This document shows positions 1 to 4,924 of a stretch of DNA of 7,343 bases, one piece after another (position 1 is the first letter of the stretch; every line of letters begins with the position of its first letter). The position numbers and the translations under genes are program-made. The notes below the pieces were generated by a model, which was not told where the DNA came from, did not search any database, and saw only the letters and a list, made by a program, of their open reading frames with translations. Source of the stretch: an uncultured Porphyromonas sp. (lineage in GTDB: Bacteria > Bacteroidota > Bacteroidia > Bacteroidales > Porphyromonadaceae); contig CAMFNC010000003.1 in assembly GCA_945965245.1 (NCBI GenBank), positions 1 through 7,343 on the forward strand, in the 5' to 3' direction.

Positions 1-1
1 C

Positions 2-43
2 GCCGAAAACGGAGTAATCGAGCCACAGCCGCAAAACGAATAA
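2..43 (+). CDS. C-terminal end of an upstream gene (partial)
   Basis: Read from base 2, the frame gives the tail AENGVIEPQPQNE and then a TAA stop at 41-43, two bases before the ispD start. This looks like the end of a gene that begins outside the window, and the near-contact with ispD suggests one operon with translational coupling. A third frame is closed early by a TAA at 15-17. The ispD frame itself stays open to the left edge, so this assignment is not certain. Thirteen polar residues are too few to name a family. Confidence 0.4.
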   Translation, partial: AENGVIEPQPQNE

Positions 44-45
44 CC

Positions 46-750
46 ATGCTCCATGCAGCCGATTACCAACCCTTGCCACGCTACGCCATTTTGGTGGCAG
101 GTGGCAAGGGTTGCCGCATGGGGGCGGATATCCCCAAACAATTTCTGCCCGTGGGCGGATGGCCGGTGCTGATGCACACGCTGCGTCGCTGGCTACCACT
201 CTGCCAAACCTGCGTATTGGTGCTGCCCAAAGACCATCATGCTTATTGGCAGGAGCTGTGCCATCGGTATCGGTTCCAAGCCGATTATCTGCTGGCTACC
301 GGAGGAGACACTCGATTCCAATCTGTGCAGAATGGGCTGGCAGCCTTACCGGCCGAAGAAGGATTGGTGGCGGTGCATGACGGTGTGCGTCCGCTGGTGT
401 CTGCCGAAACCATCGAATGCTGCTTCGACGCTGCTGCACAGCATGCCGCAGCCGTGCCGGTAATGCCTCCGGTGGAAAGCCTGCGCCACACTTGCGCCGA
501 CGGCAGAAGCCATGCCGTGCCTCGCAGCGAATATGCTATGGTACAGACTCCGCAGACGTTCGATTTGGCTCTGCTGCGCGAGGCTTACACCCGGCCTTAT
601 CAAGAAAGTTTCACGGATGATGCCTCGGTCTTTGAGGCGGCATTCCCTCATCACAGCGTACAGATGGTGCTGGGCAACGTAGAAAATATCAAACTAACCA
701 CTCCCATCGACCTCCGGCTGGCTGAAATCTATCTGAGCGAACAACGCTGA
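46..750 (+). CDS. ispD: 2-C-methyl-D-erythritol 4-phosphate cytidylyltransferase IspD
   Basis: This cytosolic enzyme joins CTP and 2-C-methyl-D-erythritol 4-phosphate to make CDP-methylerythritol and pyrophosphate, the third step of the MEP isoprenoid pathway. The 234 residues match the family's usual 225-240. The nucleotide-binding loop lies near the N-terminus (ILVAGGKGCRMG, residues 15-26), with Arg24 and Lys31 of PKQF in the places of the catalytic Arg and Lys of the family. VHDGVRP (110-116) is the Bacteroidota form of the HDAARP motif. QTPQTF, TDDAS (190-194) and the late GNVENIKLTTPIDL block that ends the fold are all present. The ATG at 46 adds about 12 residues before the first strand. 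It is kept because it follows the upstream stop by two bases and no better start is seen. No Shine-Dalgarno is obvious, which is common in this phylum. recG follows after 15 bases, so co-transcription is likely. Confidence 0.97.
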   Translation: MLHAADYQPLPRYAILVAGGKGCRMGADIPKQFLPVGGWPVLMHTLRRWLPLCQTCVLVLPKDHHAYWQELCHRYRFQADYLLATGGDTRFQSVQNGLAALPAEEGLVAVHDGVRPLVSAETIECCFDAAAQHAAAVPVMPPVESLRHTCADGRSHAVPRSEYAMVQTPQTFDLALLREAYTRPYQESFTDDASVFEAAFPHHSVQMVLGNVENIKLTTPIDLRLAEIYLSEQR

Positions 751-765
751 TTTCCTTTCTACACT

Positions 766-2877
766 ATGCAAACCGCTCCGCAACCTGCATCCGTCTGGCT
801 GACCCGCATCTCGCATCTTCCGGGAGTGGGTATCAAACGTGCTGCCGTTTTGGAGGCTGATCTGGACATCGCCACCTATCTGGATTTAATCCATAACTTT
901 CCTTATAAATATGTGGATAGAAGTCGCATCTATCGGATTTGCGAACTGCGGACGGGAATGCAATATGTGCAACTGATGGGCATCATACGTGGTATGGAGC
1001 AAGTGGGCACAGGGCGCAAACGCAGGCTCAAAGCCATACTGACGGATCAAACCGGAAGTGTGGAATTGGTTTGGTTTCGGGATATTGCACGCATCCAAAA
1101 CATGATTACCGAAGGGCGTCAGTATTTGGTTTTCGGCAAACCTACTCTATTCAACGGTGTCTTCAACATTGCCCACCCCGAACTGGACCATTCGGAGCAA
1201 GTTCAAACCCTTACCGACGGTTTTCTGCCCATGTATACCATCACGGAGGGGATGAAACGTGCGGGCATCACCCAACGCGTCATGCGCTCCATCATGTCCG
1301 GCATGATGCAGATGCTCTACTCGCAGCTATACGAAACCTTGCCCCCCGAAATCACAAATCACTATCAACTTATCAGTTATTCCGATGCCATCCACCACAT
1401 TCATTTTCCGCCGAACGAGCAACTGCTGGAGCAAGCCCGGCGAAGATTGAAATTCGAGGAACTGTTTTTCCTCCAACTCAAACTGCAAACGCTCAAAGTG
1501 CGCCGCAAAAATCTATTCAGCGGCTATCCCTTTCCCATGGTGGGGCATTACTTCAATACTTTCTACAAAAATCATCTGCCTTTCGACCTTACCGATGCCC
1601 AAAAACGAGTCATCCGCGAGATACGAACCGACATGAACACAGGGCGGCAGATGAACCGTTTGGTACAAGGCGATGTGGGCAGCGGCAAGACATTAGTGGC
1701 TCTTATGTGCATGCTACTGGCTGTGGACAATGGTTACCAAGCCTGCCTGATGGCACCCACGGAAATCCTGGCACGTCAGCACCACAAGAACCTCAATTGG
1801 ATGCTGGCTCCATTGGGCATCGAAGTCGGTTTGCTGGTGGGCAGCAGCCGCACCACCGAACGCCGCGAGCTGATGCCAGCTTTGGCCAACGGAGAATGCC
1901 ACATGGTGGTGGGCACGCATGCACTGATAGAAGAGAATGTGCGGTTTCACCGATTGGGATTGGCTGTGATAGACGAGCAGCACCGATTTGGTGTGGCTCA
2001 ACGTGCACGGCTCTGGCAGAAAGGAGTCCAAACGCCTCCGCACATCCTTATCATGAGTGCCACACCCATCCCGCGCACGCTGGCCATGACACTCTATGGC
2101 GACCTTGATATTTCGGTAATAGACCAGCTCCCTCCCGGACGCAAACCCGTCCACACTTACCATCACTTCGATAACCAGATGGCACCCGTCTACCAATTCA
2201 TCCGCCGTCAGGTGGAGGCCGGACACCAAGCCTATGTGGTCTATCCCATGATTAACGAACGGGAAGACATCAAAAGCGTGGAGGAAGGCTACAACACTTT
2301 TGTGGATGTGCTGCCGGACATCCCCGTGACTTGGGTACACGGTCGATTATCGGCTGCCGACAAGGATGCCCGAATGCAGCGTTTTGCCGCCGGAGAAATC
2401 AAAGTGATGCTGGCCACCACCGTGATCGAGGTGGGTGTGGACGTGCCCAATGCCACGCTGATGATTATCGAAGGAGCGGAGCGTTTCGGGCTTTCGCAGC
2501 TCCACCAATTGCGTGGCAGAGTAGGTCGGGGAGCAGACGAGAGCTACTGCATCCTCATAACCGGAATCAATCTATCCGAAGAAAGTCGCCGACGCATGGA
2601 AATCATGGTGGATACCAACGATGGCTTCGTCATTGCCGAAGAGGATATGAAGTTGCGTGGGTTTGGCGAGCTGGAGGGCACACGGCAGAGCGGACGGCTC
2701 ATGACGCTGCGCATAGCTAATCCCTCCACAGACAGCGGACTGGTGCAGCTCACTCGCGAGATAACCGAACACATCTTTGCCCAAGACCCTGAACTGGCAT
2801 CCGAACATTACAGACCACTACACGACCGACTAAACCTACTTTTCTCCAAAGACGTGGATTGGGGTGCCATTTCTTAG
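766..2877 (+). CDS. recG: ATP-dependent DNA helicase RecG
   Basis: RecG is a superfamily 2 double-stranded DNA translocase that reverses stalled replication forks and moves Holliday junctions. The 703 residues match the usual ~690-700. The N-terminal wedge/OB region covers roughly residues 1-270, including LTDQTGSVELVWF. Helicase motifs then follow in order: Walker A GDVGSGKT (302-309, Lys308), motif Ia APTEILARQH, the RecG-type DEAH variant DEQH (403-406) in IDEQHRFGV, SAT (431-433) in MSATPIPRTLAMTLYGDLD, and motifs V-VI ending in QLRGRVGRG (arginines around 583-588). The C-terminal TRG hairpin motif is present (about 626-643, ending GTRQSG) but reads RGFGE where RGPGE is usual, with Phe633 at the Pro position. 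No frameshift or truncation is seen. The gene starts 15 bases after ispD without a clear Shine-Dalgarno and ends in TAG. Confidence 0.98.
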   Translation: MQTAPQPASVWLTRISHLPGVGIKRAAVLEADLDIATYLDLIHNFPYKYVDRSRIYRICELRTGMQYVQLMGIIRGMEQVGTGRKRRLKAILTDQTGSVELVWFRDIARIQNMITEGRQYLVFGKPTLFNGVFNIAHPELDHSEQVQTLTDGFLPMYTITEGMKRAGITQRVMRSIMSGMMQMLYSQLYETLPPEITNHYQLISYSDAIHHIHFPPNEQLLEQARRRLKFEELFFLQLKLQTLKVRRKNLFSGYPFPMVGHYFNTFYKNHLPFDLTDAQKRVIREIRTDMNTGRQMNRLVQGDVGSGKTLVALMCMLLAVDNGYQACLMAPTEILARQHHKNLNWMLAPLGIEVGLLVGSSRTTERRELMPALANGECHMVVGTHALIEENVRFHRLGLAVIDEQHRFGVAQRARLWQKGVQTPPHILIMSATPIPRTLAMTLYGDLDISVIDQLPPGRKPVHTYHHFDNQMAPVYQFIRRQVEAGHQAYVVYPMINEREDIKSVEEGYNTFVDVLPDIPVTWVHGRLSAADKDARMQRFAAGEIKVMLATTVIEVGVDVPNATLMIIEGAERFGLSQLHQLRGRVGRGADESYCILITGINLSEESRRRMEIMVDTNDGFVIAEEDMKLRGFGELEGTRQSGRLMTLRIANPSTDSGLVQLTREITEHIFAQDPELASEHYRPLHDRLNLLFSKDVDWGAIS

Positions 2878-2889
2878 CTTTTTCCATCG

Positions 2890-2915
2890 AAAAACAAGCT
2901 TTTGAGGCTGTTTTT
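2890..2915 (+). terminator. weak intrinsic terminator after recG
   Basis: Thirteen bases after the recG stop, AAAAAC plus AGC (2890-2895, 2897-2899) can pair with GCT plus GTTTTT (2907-2915). The stem has nine pairs with one bulged A and a 7-base loop, and its 3' arm ends in five Ts. The stem is A/T-rich and therefore weak. Its 3' arm overlaps the -33 element of the metK promoter. It is a plausible end for the ispD-recG transcript, but some read-through into metK should be expected. Confidence 0.4.
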
Positions 2916-2946
2916 GTTTCATTTCAGAAGAAGAATTGTATATTTG
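2913..2946 (+). promoter_or_regulatory. Bacteroides-type promoter for metK
   Basis: TTTG at 2913-2916 and TATATTTG at 2939-2946 match the Bacteroidota primary sigma factor consensus (-33 TTTG, -7 TAnnTTTG). The 22-base spacer is within a base or two of the usual 19-21. Transcription would start near 2950-2955 and give a 5' leader of about 255-260 bases before metK. That leader holds the SAM-II-like aptamer, which begins about 20-25 bases after the predicted start. The full -7 match and its placement just before the aptamer are the main support. Confidence 0.7.
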
Positions 2947-2974
2947 TGACGATTTCAATGAAACTGCGCTTAAA

Positions 2975-3026
2975 CGTGGACGGATTTGTCAATGCTTGCA
3001 ACCACGAGAAAAAATGCTAAAACTTG
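2975..3026 (+). promoter_or_regulatory. SAM-II-like riboswitch aptamer upstream of metK
   Basis: The conserved blocks of the SAM-II class, as I know it, appear in the right order. P1 pairs CGTGG (2975-2979) with CCACG (3002-3006). The loop contains GATTTG (2983-2988) and then GCTTGCA (2994-3000) directly before the 3' side of P1. An A-rich linker (3007-3015) leads to GCTAAA (3016-3021). Pseudoknot pairing back into the loop is possible through GC 3016-3017 with GC 2998-2999 and TTG 3024-3026 with CAA 2990-2992. SAM-II binds S-adenosylmethionine and usually shuts off methionine or SAM synthesis genes, and here it precedes SAM synthetase itself. Oddities are two or three extra bases between P1 and GATTTG, and a P1 of only five pairs. 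The related SAM-V class shares much of this core. The pseudoknot details are inferred. Confidence 0.75.
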
Positions 3027-3108
3027 TCTTACAGGCTTACCACCCATATTTCCCACAAAAAGGGCATTTGATTTTCACAACTTCGGTAAGCTCGGTTTTC
3101 CAAGTTTT
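3019..3108 (+). promoter_or_regulatory. nested alternative stems (candidate antiterminator) in metK leader
   Basis: Two perfect stems nest inside one another. AAAACTTG (3019-3026) pairs with CAAGTTTT (3101-3108), and inside it GCTTACC (3035-3041) pairs with GGTAAGC (3085-3091), extended by one G-U pair. A small CCC/GGG hairpin (3052-3054 with 3062-3064) lies in the inner loop. The outer 5' arm is the same stretch the SAM-II pseudoknot needs, so the two folds exclude each other. The 3' arms also exclude the terminator-like hairpin at 3079-3109. The simplest reading is an expression platform: this fold forms without SAM and lets transcription pass into metK. The pairings are seen directly; the role is inferred. 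Confidence 0.5.
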
Positions 3109-3109
3109 T
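3079..3109 (+). terminator. candidate SAM-dependent terminator in metK leader
   Basis: AACTT plus GG (3079-3083, 3085-3086) can pair with CC plus AAGTT (3100-3106), with one bulged C. The 3' arm runs into the five Ts at 3105-3109. An alternative hairpin shares the same 3' arm: AAGCT/GG (3088-3092, 3094-3095) with the 3100-3107 strand around a TTTT loop, with one mismatch and one G-U pair. Either form competes with the nested stems at 3019-3108. Both are weaker than the terminators after metK and gcvP, so control by termination is a hypothesis. Confidence 0.35.
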
Positions 3110-3172
3110 CATTTCACGCTTCTCCATCGGTATGCGCATGATCGCACGCATAAATCGTATCCGCCCAAGCGC

Positions 3173-3184
3173 AATTGTACAATT
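3173..3184 (+). repeat. 12-bp perfect palindrome before the metK ribosome binding site
   Basis: AATTGTACAATT reads the same on both strands and ends 14 bases before the Shine-Dalgarno. It resembles a binding site for a dimeric repressor, but no regulator is identifiable here. It could equally be part of the leader RNA fold or a chance match. The sequence fact is certain; a function is not. Confidence 0.4.
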
Positions 3185-3197
3185 ATCATCAAACAAA

Positions 3198-3202
3198 AGG
3201 AG
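3198..3202 (+). promoter_or_regulatory. Shine-Dalgarno site of metK
   Basis: AGGAG lies seven bases before the ATG at 3210. It fixes the metK start at 3210 instead of the in-frame ATG at 3132. A site this clear stands out, since ispD and recG in this window have none and Bacteroidota genes often lack one. Confidence 0.9.
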
Positions 3203-3209
3203 AAATAAA

Positions 3210-4502
3210 ATGAGTTACCTTTTCACTTCAGAATCCGTATCCGAAGGGCACCCCGATAAAGTGGCTGACCAGATTTCGGATGCCATCTTGGACCGCTTCA
3301 TGGCATTGGATGCCGATAGCAAAGTTGCTGTGGAAACCCTCGTAACCACTGGTCAGGTGGTATTGGCAGGCGAGGTCAATAGCAATGCCTATGTAGATTT
3401 GCAGGATGCGGCACGCACCGTTATCCGCCGCATCGGCTATACCCGCCCCGAGCTGGGCTTCGATGCCGACAGTTGTGGCATCCTGACCGGCATCCACGGC
3501 CAAAGCCCCGACATCAACCGCGGTGTGGAGCGCACCAATCGTGAAGACCAGGGAGCCGGCGACCAAGGCATGATGTTCGGTTATGCCACACGCGAAACCC
3601 CCAATTACATGCCACTGCCCATCGATTTGGCACACGCCCTATTGCAGGAATTGGCATCCATCCGCAAAAACGAACCGGAGCTGATGCCCTATCTGCGTCC
3701 CGATGCCAAAAGTCAGGTAACGGTAGAATATGATGACAACGGCAAACCCGTGCGCATAGACACCATCGTTATCAGCACACAGCACGATGAATTGGAACGT
3801 CCTGCCAATGATACTCCCGAAGCTGCCGCTGCCGCCGACGAAAAGATGCGCTGCCGCATTGAAGGGGACGTACGCCGCATCCTATTACCTCGTGTGCGTG
3901 ACAGCTACAATAAACGTGTGGCCAATCTCTTCGACGATAACTTCAAACTCTATGTCAATCCCACCGGCAAATTCGTAATCGGCGGTCCTCACGGTGATAC
4001 CGGACTCACCGGGCGCAAAATCATTGTGGATACCTATGGCGGCAAAGCCAGCCACGGTGGTGGAGCTTTCAGTGGCAAAGACCCCAGTAAAGTGGATCGG
4101 TCGGCAGCTTATGCCGCACGTCATATAGCCAAAAACATGGTGGCTGCCGGTGTGGCAGACGAAATGCTGGTGCAACTGAGCTATGCCATTGGCGTGGCCA
4201 AGCCCATCAACATTTTTATTAATACCCACGGTACGGCACACGTATCACTGACAGATAGCGAAATAGCCGACCGCATCGGCGAGTTGTTCGACCTGCGCCC
4301 ATATGCCATCGAGCAACACCTCGGACTGCGTGCCCCCATCTACGAAGAAACTGCCGCCTATGGTCACTTCGGTCGTGAACCGCGACGTATAAAGAAACAA
4401 TTCAGCACCTACCACCGCGGAGTTATCGAAGTGGAGGCCGAATTGTTTACCTGGGAGCGTCTGGATTACGTGGATACCATCAAGAAATCTTTCCAACTAT
4501 AA
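3210..4502 (+). CDS. metK: S-adenosylmethionine synthetase MetK
   Basis: This cytosolic enzyme makes S-adenosylmethionine from methionine and ATP, releasing phosphate and pyrophosphate. SAM is the cell's main methyl donor. The 430 residues equal the usual Bacteroides length, somewhat longer than the ~384 of E. coli. The start MSYLFTSESVSEGHPDK carries the ATP-binding His14 and metal-binding Asp16. The two family signatures are present: GAGDQGMMFGYAT (115-127), and GGGAFSGKDPSKVDRSAAY from residue 283, with Lys290 among the phosphate-binding lysines. GGPHGDTGLTGRK (258-270) holds further substrate-contacting residues. The start at 3210 is chosen from the strong Shine-Dalgarno and the family N-terminus. 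The gene is transcribed alone from the promoter at 2913-2946, behind a SAM-II-like riboswitch that would give feedback by the enzyme's own product, and ends at the terminator at 4523-4567. No odd residues are seen. Confidence 0.99.
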   Translation: MSYLFTSESVSEGHPDKVADQISDAILDRFMALDADSKVAVETLVTTGQVVLAGEVNSNAYVDLQDAARTVIRRIGYTRPELGFDADSCGILTGIHGQSPDINRGVERTNREDQGAGDQGMMFGYATRETPNYMPLPIDLAHALLQELASIRKNEPELMPYLRPDAKSQVTVEYDDNGKPVRIDTIVISTQHDELERPANDTPEAAAAADEKMRCRIEGDVRRILLPRVRDSYNKRVANLFDDNFKLYVNPTGKFVIGGPHGDTGLTGRKIIVDTYGGKASHGGGAFSGKDPSKVDRSAAYAARHIAKNMVAAGVADEMLVQLSYAIGVAKPINIFINTHGTAHVSLTDSEIADRIGELFDLRPYAIEQHLGLRAPIYEETAAYGHFGREPRRIKKQFSTYHRGVIEVEAELFTWERLDYVDTIKKSFQL

Positions 4503-4522
4503 ACAAATCTTATCCTTTAGCC

Positions 4523-4567
4523 AAAATCCCTCCCCACGGCATTCTGTCCGATAGGGAGGGATTTTTT
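4523..4567 (+). terminator. strong intrinsic terminator of metK
   Basis: AAAATCCCTCCC (4523-4534) pairs perfectly over 12 bases with GGGAGGGATTTT (4554-4565), followed by further Ts to 4567. CGG (4537-4539) and CCG (4548-4550) can extend the hairpin inside the loop. It begins 20 bases after the metK stop. The As on its left side mean it could also stop transcripts arriving from the gcvP side. Confidence 0.93.
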
Positions 4568-4582
4568 ATGTTGAGTCCGAGG

Positions 4583-4620
4583 ACGGGAAAAGAGGACTCA
4601 TCACGAATCCTCTTTTCCGT
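4583..4620 (+). other. second hairpin downstream of the metK terminator
   Basis: The arm at 4583-4596 pairs with that at 4608-4620 (AAAAGAGGA with TCCTCTTTT, plus ACGG with CCGT), with one bulged G and an 11-base loop. It is followed by a mixed TTC, not a clean T-run, so it is a poor terminator by itself. It could be a backup for read-through from metK or a 3' stability element. A competing stem, GAGTCC (4573-4578) with GGACTC (4594-4599), uses part of the same arm. Confidence 0.4.
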
Positions 4621-4623
4621 TTC

Positions 4624-4862
4624 AAAATGGTATCAGTTTAAGTGGAAAAAGATTGCTTAAATTTTTCTGTTGCAAAAATGGGGACAAAAAAACTTCCCAC
4701 CAAAGAAATCGATATGTTTAATAGCATCTTTAAGCTTATTATTCTCGCCTGCCCAGTCCAAACACAACCATTTTAAGACGTGCTTGCACACAGCAGACAC
4801 TTTTGTGCACATACTTGCAACTGCACTCTTATATCGAACTCATTTCTTTTGACTTCCGATGC
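4624..4862. other. convergent intergenic stretch with no gene seen
   Basis: This A/T-rich spacer lies between the metK and gcvP terminators. A weak hairpin (4635-4642 with 4656-4663, one G-U pair) runs into Ts at 4662-4666. A TTG-started frame from 4670 to 4852 has a hydrophobic stretch but no ribosome site, promoter or recognisable family, so I do not call it. I see no convincing promoter on either strand. TGCAC occurs at 4785-4789, 4806-4810 (inside GTGCAC) and 4822-4826. Confidence 0.5.
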
Positions 4863-4905
4863 AAAAAAAGTGCAGCACCTGCCACCATGGGCAAGGCTGC
4901 ACTTT
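4863..4905 (-). terminator. strong intrinsic terminator of gcvP
   Basis: On the - strand, AAAGTGCAGC (4905 to 4896) pairs perfectly over ten bases with GCTGCACTTT (4876 to 4867), followed by more Ts for a run of seven (4869 to 4863). An inner stem of four pairs (4880-4883 with 4890-4893) closes a 6-base loop. It begins 19 bases after the gcvP stop, so transcription ends before the convergent metK region. Confidence 0.93.
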
Positions 4906-4924
4906 AGTATCTAACACTTATGGA

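Larger units (their letters stand above)
3120..3204 (+). promoter_or_regulatory. possible Shine-Dalgarno sequestering helix
   Basis: TTCTCC (3120-3125) is the exact complement of GGAGAA (3199-3204), which contains the metK ribosome binding site. The 73 bases between hold a second hairpin, TATGCG (3131-3136) with CGCATA (3147-3152) and a 10-base loop, which would bring the two arms closer. If formed, the 6-bp helix would block ribosome binding and offer translational control downstream of the riboswitch. Six pairs can arise by chance, and how this would couple to SAM binding is not evident. Confidence 0.3.

Noticed and set aside
939..2108. A 389-codon frame within recG in another + frame, and a 208-codon antisense frame (1714-2340).
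   Set aside because: Both overlap conserved RecG motifs and have the skewed composition (His, Arg, Cys, Pro) of shadow frames.
2958..3020. A 20-codon frame (MKLRLNVDGFVNACNHEKKC) just after the metK promoter, as a possible leader peptide.
   Set aside because: It has no ribosome site and is not rich in Met codons, and its bases are better explained by the SAM-II-like aptamer that covers most of it.
2936..3208. A TTG-started 90-codon frame across the recG-metK gap.
   Set aside because: The start lies inside the promoter, there is no ribosome site, and the stretch is accounted for by riboswitch and leader stems.
3132..3209. An in-frame ATG that would add 26 Arg-rich residues to MetK.
   Set aside because: MetK proteins begin at the MSYLFTSES block, and the strong Shine-Dalgarno is placed for the ATG at 3210.
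2878..3209. A SAM-I (S-box) or SMK-type (SAM-III) riboswitch upstream of metK.
   Set aside because: The conserved S-box blocks are absent, and nothing resembling the SMK box is seen around the ribosome site; the SAM-II blocks fit instead.
4713..4720. TATGTTTA as a possible -7 promoter element in the spacer.
   Set aside because: It has one mismatch to TAnnTTTG, no TTTG at the -33 distance, and no gene downstream on that strand.
4670..4852. A 60-codon frame in the metK-gcvP spacer with a stretch that looks like a signal peptide.
   Set aside because: It has a TTG start, no ribosome site, no promoter and no recognisable family.
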